A DNA stretch of 64,000 bases from Methylomarinovum caldicuralii (GTDB lineage Bacteria; Pseudomonadota; Gammaproteobacteria; Methylococcales; Methylothermaceae), in the NCBI RefSeq assembly GCF_033126985.1, contig NZ_AP024714.1, forward strand, positions 744,001 through 808,000, written 5' to 3'. Within the stretch, counting starts at the first letter, position 1; the number at the start of each line of letters is the position of its first letter. Below the pieces are notes generated by a model. That model had not been told where the DNA came from. It saw only the letters and a program-made list of their open reading frames with translations, and made no database searches. The translations under genes were made by a program, and so were the position numbers. Positions 42,946 through 50,515 of the stretch are shown one piece after another.

Positions 42946-42986
42946 GGCACATTTAGTGCCTAATAAGGTCGATAGTGTTATCGACC
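42946..42986 (+). promoter_or_regulatory. pair of palindromes upstream of the metal cluster
   Basis: GGCAC-ATTTA-GTGCC (42946-42960) and GGTCGATA-GTGT-TATCGACC (42967-42986) are two separate inverted repeats seven bases apart. They end 20 bp before the start of the first small gene, next to an AT-rich putative promoter. Likely operator sites for a metal or stress regulator, but no regulator gene is adjacent. Confidence 0.4.
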
Positions 42987-43006
42987 GTATTCACGAGGTG
43001 ACTGCC

Positions 43007-43252
43007 ATGAGTGAAAAAGCCATTGCCACGGTTTCCCAAGCATCCCAATACGATACCGGATCGCTGCTGCTGGGGACGACCCTGACGGTCGCCGCCCTGA
43101 TCCTGGTGCCTGCCGTGGCCTCCCGGCTGGGGCTGGGCACGGCCCTGACCGGGGCGATGCGCATGGCGCTGATGCGCGCCTCGAGCCGGGCGGTCAACGG
43201 CGGCAAAACCGAGGAATGCGGCGATGTGGGCGGAGGTTTCAGTTGTCATTGA
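43007..43252 (+). CDS. small membrane protein with Cys/His tail
   Basis: 81 residues. One or two hydrophobic helices (GSLLLGTTLTVAALILVPAVASRLG) and a C-terminal CGDVGGGFSCH. The ATG at 43007 follows GAGGTG at 42995-43000. An upstream in-frame ATG at 42899 lies in the AT-rich leader and is rejected. No family recognised; a soft metal site is a guess from the Cys/Cys/His end. Confidence 0.55.
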   Translation: MSEKAIATVSQASQYDTGSLLLGTTLTVAALILVPAVASRLGLGTALTGAMRMALMRASSRAVNGGKTEECGDVGGGFSCH

Positions 43253-43284
43253 GTTTCTAATCTTCCAACCTGTCGGCTGGAGAA

Positions 43285-43311
43285 GGGCGCCAGGGAGGGC
43301 GCCCGTTTTTT
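43285..43311 (+). terminator. intrinsic terminator after the small membrane protein gene
   Basis: Stem GGGCGCC (43285-43291) / GGCGCCC (43298-43304) with loop AGGGAG, then TTTTTT. It separates the first small gene from the rest of the cluster, implying a second promoter downstream. Confidence 0.75.
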
Positions 43312-43320
43312 ATTATCCCC

Positions 43321-43350
43321 CAGGGTCGGTGTTAGAATTGCAGGGTCGGT
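43321..43350 (+). promoter_or_regulatory. ten-base direct repeat around a putative promoter
   Basis: CAGGGTCGGT occurs at 43321-43330 and again at 43341-43350. A TAGAAT at 43333-43338, between them, could be a -10. The 20-bp period (two helical turns) suggests an operator for a dimeric regulator of the metal-binding genes. Confidence 0.35.
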
Positions 43351-43372
43351 ATTGCAACCCCAAGTGGCTTGA

Positions 43373-43555
43373 ATGAGCGAAGAAAAACCCAGCTGCGATC
43401 TCTGTTCCCTGCTGGTGGAAATCCCCGATTTCGAATTGAAGACCAAAGACGGCGTCAAGCGCTTCTGCTGCGAGGGCTGTCTGGGGATCTACCGCATGCT
43501 GCACGAGGACGAGATCGTCGAAGATCCGCAGACCGCGGAAGAAAAAACCAAGTAG
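43373..43555 (+). CDS. small Cys-rich metal-binding protein (ATPase-cat_bd-like)
   Basis: 60 residues. SCDLCSLL ... FCCEGCLGIYRML matches the metal-binding domain (PF12156-like) normally found at the N-terminus of cation P-type ATPases, here as a stand-alone protein with an acidic tail. Cys pairs could bind Cu(I) or Zn(II) and deliver it to the ATPase encoded downstream (inference). The ATG at 43373 has a weak ribosome binding site. Confidence 0.65.
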   Translation: MSEEKPSCDLCSLLVEIPDFELKTKDGVKRFCCEGCLGIYRMLHEDEIVEDPQTAEEKTK

Positions 43556-43564
43556 GAGGTAATC

Positions 43565-43969
43565 ATGGCTCACGTACACGGCGACAAGAAGAAAATGGCC
43601 GAGGCGGCCGCCCATGCTGCCAAGGCTGTCATGCCCGGTCCCCACGGTCCGATGGGTTCCGGCCCCCACGGCCCGATGATGATGGAAATGCACCCCATGA
43701 TGCATGGGGCCGGCAATCCCGGCGCCCATGTGGTCAAAGCCGCTGTTGTTACCACTGGAGGAGGTTTGATGAGTCGTCTATCCCGTCACCCGTTGTTGAT
43801 GTTCGGTCTCGGCGTGGTCGCCGGGGTCGTGGTGTACAAGTACCGCAAGGAGATCATCGCCACGGTCGCCGGCGTCGGTGAGAAAGGCAAGGACTTCGTT
43901 CTCGGCGCCAAGGAGAATCTGGAGGATATCATCGCCGAAACCCAGGAAGAAGGCGAAACCAAGTCCTGA
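43565..43969 (+). CDS. His/Met-rich single-pass membrane protein
   Basis: 134 residues. The first half (about 1-65) is full of His, Met and Pro-Gly repeats (HGDKKKM, GPHGPMGSGPHGPMMMEMHPMMHG), a pattern of copper-binding proteins. A membrane helix (LLMFGLGVVAGVVVYKY) follows and then an acidic amphipathic tail, somewhat like DUF5132. GGAGGT precedes the ATG at 43565. A second ATG at 43769, with its own GGAGGTTTG, could yield the TM half alone. Role in copper capture is inferred. Confidence 0.6.
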   Translation: MAHVHGDKKKMAEAAAHAAKAVMPGPHGPMGSGPHGPMMMEMHPMMHGAGNPGAHVVKAAVVTTGGGLMSRLSRHPLLMFGLGVVAGVVVYKYRKEIIATVAGVGEKGKDFVLGAKENLEDIIAETQEEGETKS

Positions 43970-44565
43970 TGCTCACCCGCAAGATCATTCTGCGCTACCG
44001 CGCCCCCGGGCACGTGCGCTTTCAGCTGCCGCCGCAGTTGTGTCGGCCGCCGGCGGCTCAGGAACTGGTGGCGGCGCTGCGCCAAGTGGACGGGGTGTAT
44101 CGGGTGCGTCTTGGCGGCAACAAGCTGTCGATCCGCTATCACGAGCCCTTCGTTTCCTTCCAGGAGCTGGCCCGCCACCTGCACCGCATCGTCACCGAGC
44201 TGGAACGCAGCGGCAAGCTGGAAGCCCGCTCGCCGGCGCCCCGCCGCCCGCTGCTGGCGCGGGTGAAGGGAAGCCGCCCGGTGCTCTGGATCCGCAATCA
44301 GCTCCAGGCGCTCAGGGAAACCGCCACCGCCTTCGGCATCCTCGCCCGCCGCGGAGTGCTGGGAAAAGGCGGCGCCATCATCGAGGATCCGCGGAAGTTC
44401 GCCTTCGAGTTCGCCAACGACGTGCTGGTGCTGTATCTCATCAAGGTCCACTGGCACCGCATTGTCCACGACTGGCTGCCCCACCCGGTCAGGAACCGCT
44501 ACAACTGGGCGGCAGTGTTCTACCTGACTTATCTGCTGGTGAAGTCACGGCTGCCGAAGCATTAA
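43969..44565 (+). CDS. HMA-like (HMA2-type) heavy-metal-associated protein
   Basis: 198 residues. The N-terminal 70 (IILRYRAPGHVRFQLPPQL to LSIRYHEPFVSFQELARHLHRIV) have the ferredoxin-like HMA shape but no CxxC, like HMA2-type domains. The rest is helical, basic, with a possible C-terminal membrane segment (WAAVFYLTYLLV). It overlaps the previous gene (TGATG), and its N-terminus resembles that of the CopA downstream, which suggests heteromeric contacts. Confidence 0.55.
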   Translation: MLTRKIILRYRAPGHVRFQLPPQLCRPPAAQELVAALRQVDGVYRVRLGGNKLSIRYHEPFVSFQELARHLHRIVTELERSGKLEARSPAPRRPLLARVKGSRPVLWIRNQLQALRETATAFGILARRGVLGKGGAIIEDPRKFAFEFANDVLVLYLIKVHWHRIVHDWLPHPVRNRYNWAAVFYLTYLLVKSRLPKH

Positions 44566-44586
44566 CCATTTTCACGCTGTGGTGGA

Positions 44587-44686
44587 GCCGCAGGAAATGG
44601 GTTCCGGATACGCCGTGAACCCTTCCCTTGGGGCTCGATACTCGGCCATCCAGGCCGAGTACGCTCCTCCACCCGTTCCCTGCGGC
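44587..44686. repeat. structured dispersed repeat, copy 1
   Basis: An element of about 100 bp between the HMA-like gene and copA. Outer arms 44587-44602 and 44671-44686 pair at 14 of 16 positions. A perfect nine-base hairpin TACTCGGCC/GGCCGAGTA (44639-44661) with loop ATCCA lies inside. From 44600 to 44661 it aligns with copy 2 (47925-47986), differing at about 11 of 62 positions. Looks like a REP/MITE-type element. Confidence 0.75.
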
Positions 44687-44706
44687 CCCAGAATTGGGGA
44701 AATACG

Positions 44707-47145
44707 ATGCCGAAACATTTCCAGACCGCCCACCGCTTGAGAAGACGGATCCGCATCATCTCGCCCGTGCTCAAGGGCGATCCGGAAAAGACCTACCTGT
44801 TCGAGATCCTCCTCACCAAGCGCCCGGAGGTCAAGCAGGTCAAGGCAGTGCCGGAGATCGGCTCGGTCACCGTCTGGTTCGATCCCAAGGCCCTGCCGGC
44901 CGAGAACCTGCTCAGGATCTGCGACGCCATCCTCGAGAACCTGGCCACCGCCAAACCGCAGATCGTCGAGAAAAAGCCCGTCGATCCCAACGCCCCGGTG
45001 GTGGAGACCCAGTTCGCCGTCGAGGGCATGACCTGCGCCTCCTGCGCCCTGCTGATCGAAATGCTCTTGCAGCGCGACCCGCGCATCCGCGAGGCCCAGG
45101 TCAACTTCGCCAGCGAGACCGCCACCGTCTGCGGGGCCTTGCCCAAGGAGGACATCTACCGCCTGATCGAGAGGCTCGGCTACCGCGCCCACCCCCTCGA
45201 CACCCTGAGCCAGCGCAAGCTGCTGATGGAACGCGAGCGGCGGCGCATCGAAGATGCCAAACGCCGCTGCGTCCGTGCCGCGCTGCTCAGCGCCCCCGCC
45301 ATCGTCATCGCCATGGTCATGCCCAAAGCGCGGATCTGGCACTGGGTCCAGTTCTTCCTCACCACCCCGGTGGTTTTCGGCAGCGGCCGGCCCTTTTTCG
45401 ACAAGGCCCTCGCCCTGGCCAAGCAGCGCCGCGCCAACATGGACACCCTGGTGGCCCTGGGCACCGGCGCCGCCTATGGCTACAGCGTGCCGGCCCTGCT
45501 GTTGGGGCGCCATCGCGAGCTCTATTTCGAGGCCGCCGCCGGCATCATCACCTTCGTGCTTCTGGGCCGCTGGCTGGAGGAGAAGGCCAAGGGCCAGGCC
45601 CACGAGGCCATCTTCAAACTGCTCGACCTGCAGCCGGAGACCGCCACCCGGATCCGGGACGGCAGGGAAGAGATCGTCCCCATCGATCAGGTCCAGGTGG
45701 GCGACATCCTCCTGGTGCGGCCCGGCGAACGCATTCCCACCGACGGCGAGGTGATCGAGGGCACCACCACCGTCGACGAATCCATGCTCACCGGCGAGTC
45801 GATGCCGGTGGTGAAAAATCCCGGCGATAAGGTGATCGGCGGCTGCATCAACGGCCCCGGCGCCTTCAAGATGAAGGCGACCGCGGTGGGGCCGGACACG
45901 GTGCTGGCGGGCATCGTCCAAATGGTGGACCAGGCCCAGGCCAGCAAGCTGCCGATCCAGAAGACCGTGGACCGGATCTCCGCCGTGTTCGTGCCCACGG
46001 TGATGGGGATCTCGGCCCTGACCTTCGGCGGCTGGCTGGCGGCCGGGGCCCGCTTTACCACCGCCCTCGGCAATGCCATCTCGGTGCTGCTGATCGCCTG
46101 TCCCTGCGCCCTGGGGCTGGCGACCCCGGCGGCGATCATGGTGGGCACCGGCCAGGCGGCCCGCCGCGGCATCTACATCAAGAACGGCGAGAGCCTGGAA
46201 CTGGCGGCCCATCTGACCGCCATCGTCTTCGACAAGACCGGCACCATCACCGAAGGCCGGCCCCAGGTGACTGACTTCATCCCCTTGAGCGACCGGGTCG
46301 ACGCCACCGCGCTGCTGGCCTGGATCGCCGGGGCCGAGGTGCGCTCGGAACACTTCCTCGCCCGCGCCATCGTCGAGTACGCCCAGGATCGTGGCGTGGA
46401 ACCGGCCCCGGCGGAAGACTTCGAAACCCGGCCCGGCGAGGGCATCGCTGCCGAAGTGGACGGCCACCGGCTGCTGATCGGCAACCAAAGCTGGCTGGCG
46501 CGTCACGAGATCCCCCTGGAGGGGCTGGAAGAGGCGATGGAGCGGCTGGCGGGCGAGGGCAAGACCCCGGTGCTGGCGGCCCTCGACGGATGGCCGGCGG
46601 CGCTGATCGGCATCGCCGACCGGCCCCGGCCCAACGCCCGCACCGCCATCGAGCGCCTCCACCGGATGGGCATTCGTACCCTGATGGTGACCGGAGACGT
46701 GGAAACCGCGGCCCGCTGCATTGCCCGGCAAGTCGGCATCGATGAGGTCGTGGCCCACGCCAGGCCCGACGACAAGCTCAGGATCATCCGCCGGCTCCAG
46801 GCCGAAGGCGAAAAGGTGGGGATGATCGGCGACGGTATCAACGATGCCCCGGCCCTGGCGGCGGCCGATGTCAGTTTCGCCATCGGCAGCGGCACCGACA
46901 TCGCCATCCACGCCGCCGACATCACCCTGGTCCAGGGCGACATCGAAAAGGTCGCCGAGGCCATCGACATCTCCGCCTTCACCCTGCGGGTCATCCGCCA
47001 GAACCTGGCCTGGGCCTTCGGCTACAACACCGTGGCGATCCCGGTGGCGGCCCTGGGCCGGCTCAATCCCATGATCGCCTCCGGCGCCATGGCCTTGAGT
47101 TCGGTGTCGGTGGTGCTCAATTCCCTGCGGCTGCAGCGGTGCTGA
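44707..47145 (+). CDS. Cu(I)-exporting P1B-type ATPase (CopA-like)
   Basis: 812 residues. A degenerate HMA-like domain without CxxC (about 10-75), a true HMA with GMTCASC at 107-113, eight predicted helices with the Cu-binding CPC at 465-467, DKTGT (phosphorylated Asp509), GDGINDAP (about 708-715), and the helix 7/8 motifs YN and MxxSS of Cu+ pumps. The normal SEHPLA motif reads SEHFLA (His549-Phe550), an uncommon change next to the ATP site. Exports Cu(I) from the cytoplasm. The small metal-binding genes upstream may feed it. Starts 20 bp after repeat copy 1. Confidence 0.9.
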   Translation: MPKHFQTAHRLRRRIRIISPVLKGDPEKTYLFEILLTKRPEVKQVKAVPEIGSVTVWFDPKALPAENLLRICDAILENLATAKPQIVEKKPVDPNAPVVETQFAVEGMTCASCALLIEMLLQRDPRIREAQVNFASETATVCGALPKEDIYRLIERLGYRAHPLDTLSQRKLLMERERRRIEDAKRRCVRAALLSAPAIVIAMVMPKARIWHWVQFFLTTPVVFGSGRPFFDKALALAKQRRANMDTLVALGTGAAYGYSVPALLLGRHRELYFEAAAGIITFVLLGRWLEEKAKGQAHEAIFKLLDLQPETATRIRDGREEIVPIDQVQVGDILLVRPGERIPTDGEVIEGTTTVDESMLTGESMPVVKNPGDKVIGGCINGPGAFKMKATAVGPDTVLAGIVQMVDQAQASKLPIQKTVDRISAVFVPTVMGISALTFGGWLAAGARFTTALGNAISVLLIACPCALGLATPAAIMVGTGQAARRGIYIKNGESLELAAHLTAIVFDKTGTITEGRPQVTDFIPLSDRVDATALLAWIAGAEVRSEHFLARAIVEYAQDRGVEPAPAEDFETRPGEGIAAEVDGHRLLIGNQSWLARHEIPLEGLEEAMERLAGEGKTPVLAALDGWPAALIGIADRPRPNARTAIERLHRMGIRTLMVTGDVETAARCIARQVGIDEVVAHARPDDKLRIIRRLQAEGEKVGMIGDGINDAPALAAADVSFAIGSGTDIAIHAADITLVQGDIEKVAEAIDISAFTLRVIRQNLAWAFGYNTVAIPVAALGRLNPMIASGAMALSSVSVVLNSLRLQRC

Positions 47146-47147
47146 CG

Positions 47148-47897
47148 ATGACGCGAAGCATCCTGCTGGCGGGATGGCTGGTGCCGGCTTTGGTTTGGGC
47201 CGATCCGGTCGGCCGCGCCATCGATCTTCAGGTGCAGACCCAGCAGGATTCCGCCAAGATCCAAAAGCGCATCGACCAGCTCGACGACGAGACCCGCCGG
47301 ATGGTGGCAGAATACCGCGCCAAGCTGGCGGAGCTGGACGAACTGGAACGCTACAACGGCCAGCTGGAAAAGCTGGTCGCCGACCAGCAGCAGGAGCTGG
47401 CCCTGCGCGAGCGCCAGCTGGCGGAACTGGAGACCCTCAAGCGCAGGCTGTTTCCGTTCATGCTGGAAATGCTGACGGCGCTGGAAAAGATCGTTGAGGT
47501 GGACACACCCTTCCTCACCGAGGAGCGCCGCCAGCGGGTGAAGGCGCTGCGCGAGCTGATGAACCGCGCCGACGTGGCCCTGCCGGAAAAATACCGCCGT
47601 CTGATGGAGGCGTTCCGCATCGAGGCCCGTTACGGTCACAACACCGAAACCTACGAGGGGCCGCTGGTAAACGACGGCCGGCGACGCACGGTGCGTTTCC
47701 TGCGCTTCGGCCGCACCGGGCTGTATTACCTGACCCTCGACGGTCACGAGGCCGGGATGTGGGACGAGAACACCCGCAGTTGGCGCCGGCTGGGGAAAGA
47801 TTTCCTCCGTCCCCTGGATCACGCCCTGCGAATCGCCGCCAAGCAGGCGCCGCCGGATCTGGTGGTGCTGCCCGTGCCGGCGCCGGAGGTCCCATGA
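47148..47897 (+). CDS. DUF3450 periplasmic coiled-coil protein
   Basis: 249 residues. Cleavable signal (LLAGWLVPALVWADP), then a long coiled coil (KRIDQLDDETRRMVAEYRAKLAELDELERY) and a beta-rich end (GRTGLYYLTLDGHEAGMWD). DUF3450 proteins accompany TtpC-ExbB-ExbD-TonB2 clusters and are thought to be periplasmic parts of the energiser. ATG 47148 lies three bases after the copA stop; a GTG at 47139 is possible. Overlaps the next gene by 4 bp. Confidence 0.85.
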   Translation: MTRSILLAGWLVPALVWADPVGRAIDLQVQTQQDSAKIQKRIDQLDDETRRMVAEYRAKLAELDELERYNGQLEKLVADQQQELALRERQLAELETLKRRLFPFMLEMLTALEKIVEVDTPFLTEERRQRVKALRELMNRADVALPEKYRRLMEAFRIEARYGHNTETYEGPLVNDGRRRTVRFLRFGRTGLYYLTLDGHEAGMWDENTRSWRRLGKDFLRPLDHALRIAAKQAPPDLVVLPVPAPEVP

Positions 47898-49321
47898 GCT
47901 TGGGGGGCAGGAAGGTGGGAATCCGGTTCCAGGGACGCTGTGAATCCGTCCCTGGACGCTCGGTACTCGGCCGTCCAGGCCGAGTATTCCCACCTTTCTT
48001 ATGGTTGTGGTGGTTGCTGATGTTGCTGCCCGTGCAGATTCAGGCCGTCACCCTGGAACAGTTGATCGAGACCATCCGCAAAGAGGGGGTGCAGGAGCAT
48101 CGCCACCAGGAAGCCCGGTTGCAGCGTTTCCTCGAGCATCACCAGGAGCGTCAGCGTCTGCTGAAACAGCTCGAGGCCAAAGTGGAGGCCGCCCGGGCCC
48201 GCGCCGATGCCCTCCGTAGCCGGTTCGAGGCCAACGAGAAAAAACTGGCCGAATTGGACCAAAAGTGGCGCCAGGAGGCCGGGGACATGGAGGACCTCTT
48301 CACCCAGGCGCGTCAGAACGCCAGCGCCATCAAGACGATGCTCGCCGGCTCCCTGGTCAACGCCCAAAAGCCGGGGCGGCTGGACTTTCTCGCTGCCCTC
48401 ACCGAACCCCGCCACCGGGCCACCTTGGCCGATCTGCGCCGGCTCTGGGACCTGCTCCTGGACGAGATCGCCGAGGCCGGCCGGGTGGTGCGCTTCCAGG
48501 CGCCGGTCATCGCCCCCGACGGCACCGAGGGTAAGCGTGCGGTGGTGCGGGTCGGGGTGTTCAACGCCTTTTCCGGCGGTCATTATCTGCGTTATCTCGC
48601 CGGCAGCGATCGGCTGCTGGAGCCGGCTCAGCAGCCGCCGGCCCGCTTCCGCCGTCTGGCCGCCGAACTGGAGCAGGCCCAGCAAGGCTGGCATCCGGTG
48701 GCGCTCGATCCTTCCCGCGGCGCCCTGCTGGCGCTGATGATCCAGCAGCCCGACTGGCGCGAGCGCCTGCGTCAGGGCGGGGTGATCGGTTACCTGATCC
48801 TCGCCCTGGGGGCGCTGGGGCTGCTGCTGGCGCTGGTGCGGGGTCTGGTCCTGGGCCGGGTCGCCCGGCGCATCGAGCGCCAGCGCCGCAGCGACGAGCC
48901 GCGTCCGGACAACCCCCTGGGCCGCCTGCAGCTGGCCCTGACCCGGCACAACCACGGCGGCGAGGAGGCGCTGGCGGTGTATCTCGACGAGCTGATCCAG
49001 CAGGAGAGCCGGCGTCTCTATGCCGGTATGACCTTCCTGGCGCTGCTGGCGACGATCTCGCCGCTGTTGGGGCTGTTGGGGACGGTCACCGGCATGATCG
49101 AGACCTTCGACGCCATCGCCCTGTTCGGCACCGGCGATCCCAAGCTCATGTCCGGCGGCATCTCCCAGGCGCTGGTGACCACCCAGGAAGGGTTGGCGGT
49201 GGCGGTGCCGCTGCTGTTGATCCACAGCCTGCTGCGCAGCCGCGCCGACCGCCTCGTCGCCGAGGTGAGTCAGGCCGGGGCCGAACTGCTGGAACGCTAC
49301 AGCGAGGCCGATCATGGCTGA
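47894..49321 (+). CDS. TtpC-like MotA/TolQ/ExbB proton-channel protein
   Basis: 475 residues. Signal-like N-terminus, periplasmic coiled coil (about 60-130) and beta domain, then three membrane helices with the ExbB core (SPLLGLLGTVTGMIETF, then VTTQEGLAVAVPLLLIH), as in TtpC of the Vibrio TonB2 system. ATG 47894 follows GGAGGTCCC. Residues 7-35 are encoded by repeat copy 2 (47912-47996). The hydrophobic signal starts only after it (FLWLWWLLMLLPVQIQA) and no better in-frame ATG exists, so the repeat appears incorporated into the gene. Confidence 0.85.
   Translation: MSLGGRKVGIRFQGRCESVPGRSVLGRPGRVFPPFLWLWWLLMLLPVQIQAVTLEQLIETIRKEGVQEHRHQEARLQRFLEHHQERQRLLKQLEAKVEAARARADALRSRFEANEKKLAELDQKWRQEAGDMEDLFTQARQNASAIKTMLAGSLVNAQKPGRLDFLAALTEPRHRATLADLRRLWDLLLDEIAEAGRVVRFQAPVIAPDGTEGKRAVVRVGVFNAFSGGHYLRYLAGSDRLLEPAQQPPARFRRLAAELEQAQQGWHPVALDPSRGALLALMIQQPDWRERLRQGGVIGYLILALGALGLLLALVRGLVLGRVARRIERQRRSDEPRPDNPLGRLQLALTRHNHGGEEALAVYLDELIQQESRRLYAGMTFLALLATISPLLGLLGTVTGMIETFDAIALFGTGDPKLMSGGISQALVTTQEGLAVAVPLLLIHSLLRSRADRLVAEVSQAGAELLERYSEADHG
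47912..47996. repeat. structured dispersed repeat, copy 2, inside TtpC gene
   Basis: 85 bp with perfect 11-bp outer arms (47912-47922 and 47986-47996, AAGGTGGGAAT/ATTCCCACCTT) and two perfect inner hairpins: ten bases (47928-47937/47947-47956, loop of nine) and nine bases (47964-47972/47978-47986, loop GTCCA). The last shares base 47986 with the outer arm. Folding gives a cloverleaf-like shape. Homologous to copy 1. Confidence 0.8.
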
Positions 49322-49817
49322 CGGACTGTGGACCCTGTTCGACCGTGGCGGCAGCCTGCTGTGGGTGATATTGGCCCTGTCCTGCCTGCTGTGGACCCTG
49401 ATCCTGGAGCGGCTGGATTTCCTCCGCCGCCTGTGGCCGCGGCTGCATTGCCGTATCCTGCAAAACTGGCGGCCGCCGATGAAGCCTGCGGTGGCGGAGC
49501 GCAAGCGTCAGGCGGTGCTGCTGCAGGCCGAGGTGCGGCTGGCGGCCCCCCTGGTGCTGATCGACGCCCTGACCCAGGCGCTGCCGCTTTTGGGGCTGCT
49601 GGGCACGGTCACCGGCATGATCAAGGTCTTCGACGTTCTCACCGTGTTCGGTACCGCCAACGCCCGCGCCATGGCGGCGGGCATTTCCGAGGCCCTGATC
49701 ACCACCCTGGCGGGGCTGGTGACCGCGCTTTCCGGACTGTGGCTTGCCAGCTATCTGCGGCAGCGGGCCCGCGCTGAACGCGACCGCCTGGCCCTGGAAC
49801 TGAGCGGGGAGGACTGA
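49314..49817 (+). CDS. exbB: ExbB (MotA/TolQ/ExbB family)
   Basis: 167 residues with three helices. LPLLGLLGTVTGMIKVFDVLTVFGTANARAMAAGISEALITTLAGL is the proton-channel signature. With ExbD it converts proton flow into TonB movement. Overlaps the TtpC gene by 8 bp. Confidence 0.9.
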   Translation: MADGLWTLFDRGGSLLWVILALSCLLWTLILERLDFLRRLWPRLHCRILQNWRPPMKPAVAERKRQAVLLQAEVRLAAPLVLIDALTQALPLLGLLGTVTGMIKVFDVLTVFGTANARAMAAGISEALITTLAGLVTALSGLWLASYLRQRARAERDRLALELSGED

Positions 49818-49820
49818 GCC

Positions 49821-50225
49821 GTGCCGCGCCAGCGTTTCGAGCCGCCCGCGCCCCCGAGCCTCAACATCACCCCCCTGATCGACATGGTGTTCATCCTGTT
49901 GATCTTCTTCGCCGTCAACGCCTCCTTCACCAAGGAGGCCGGGGTCGAGGTGGAGCGGCCGGCGGCCAGCACTGCGGTGGTCCAGGAACACGCTACCCTG
50001 TTTATCGCCGTCACCGCCGACGGCCGGGTGTGGATCGAGAAGAAAGTGGTCGATCCCCGCGACGTCCAGTCCCACGTGGCCCGCCTCCTGGCCGAGAACC
50101 CCAAGGCCGGGGTGGTGATTCTGGCCGACAAGCGCGCCCCCACCGGGGTGGTGCTGGAAGCGCTCGACGCCGCCCGCCTGGCCGGGGCCGAGCACGTGGC
50201 GGTGGCGGCGACGGTCAAGCCGTGA
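49821..50225 (+). CDS. exbD: ExbD
   Basis: 134 residues, GTG start at 49821. One helix with the channel aspartate in NITPLIDMVFILLIFF, then a periplasmic beta domain (VVILADKRAPTGVVLEALDAARLAGA). Acts with ExbB. Its stop lies 3 bp from the end of the antisense antitoxin gene, which separates it from tonB. Confidence 0.9.
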   Translation: MPRQRFEPPAPPSLNITPLIDMVFILLIFFAVNASFTKEAGVEVERPAASTAVVQEHATLFIAVTADGRVWIEKKVVDPRDVQSHVARLLAENPKAGVVILADKRAPTGVVLEALDAARLAGAEHVAVAATVKP

Positions 50226-50227
50226 AG

Positions 50228-50515
50228 TCAATCCTGCAGCGTTTCCAGAACCGCCTTGGGATTGCGTTCGATCAGCTGCAACAGCACCCGTGCGGCGCCG
50301 CGAGGTTGGCGGCGGCCCTGTTCCCAGTGACGCAAGGTGCCCAGAGAGATGCCAAAGGCAGCGCAAAAGCTTTCCTGGTTCATGCCCAGACGCCGGCGGA
50401 TTGCCTTGACGTCAGGTATGTGGGGCTGGTGCAAGGTTGTCGGAGTCGGTTTTCCCTGGGCATGGCCGATGGCCTCCTCAAGGCCGGCGGCGATTTCGTC
50501 AAATGCTTTGGTCAT
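50228..50515 (-). CDS. HigA-type antitoxin (XRE family)
   Basis: 95 residues. Helix-turn-helix IRRRLGMNQESFCAAFGISLGTLRHWEQGRRQPRG at about 40-75. The ATG at 50513-50515 has GGAG with eight-base spacing; a longer frame to 50536 overlaps the toxin more. Overlaps the toxin gene by 17 bp, toxin first, as in HigBA pairs. Predicted to neutralise the toxin and repress the promoter at 50858-50876. Confidence 0.85.
   Translation of the reverse strand: MTKAFDEIAAGLEEAIGHAQGKPTPTTLHQPHIPDVKAIRRRLGMNQESFCAAFGISLGTLRHWEQGRRQPRGAARVLLQLIERNPKAVLETLQD

Larger units (their letters stand above)
42728..43006. other. AT-rich divergent intergenic region before the metal cluster
   Basis: The 279 bp hold no gene. 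It contains a perfect 19-bp hairpin (42841-42881) and an AT-rich stretch (about 42885-42945) far below the surrounding GC. Two short palindromes lie at 42946-42960 and 42967-42986. It is the only place for promoters of TauE/SafE (left) and the metal cluster (right). Confidence 0.6.

Noticed and set aside
42899-43006. Longer N-terminus of the small membrane protein starting at 42899
   Set aside because: It would run through the AT-rich leader and both palindromes with a Lys/Asn-rich sequence unlike the rest; the ATG at 43007 has a proper ribosome binding site.
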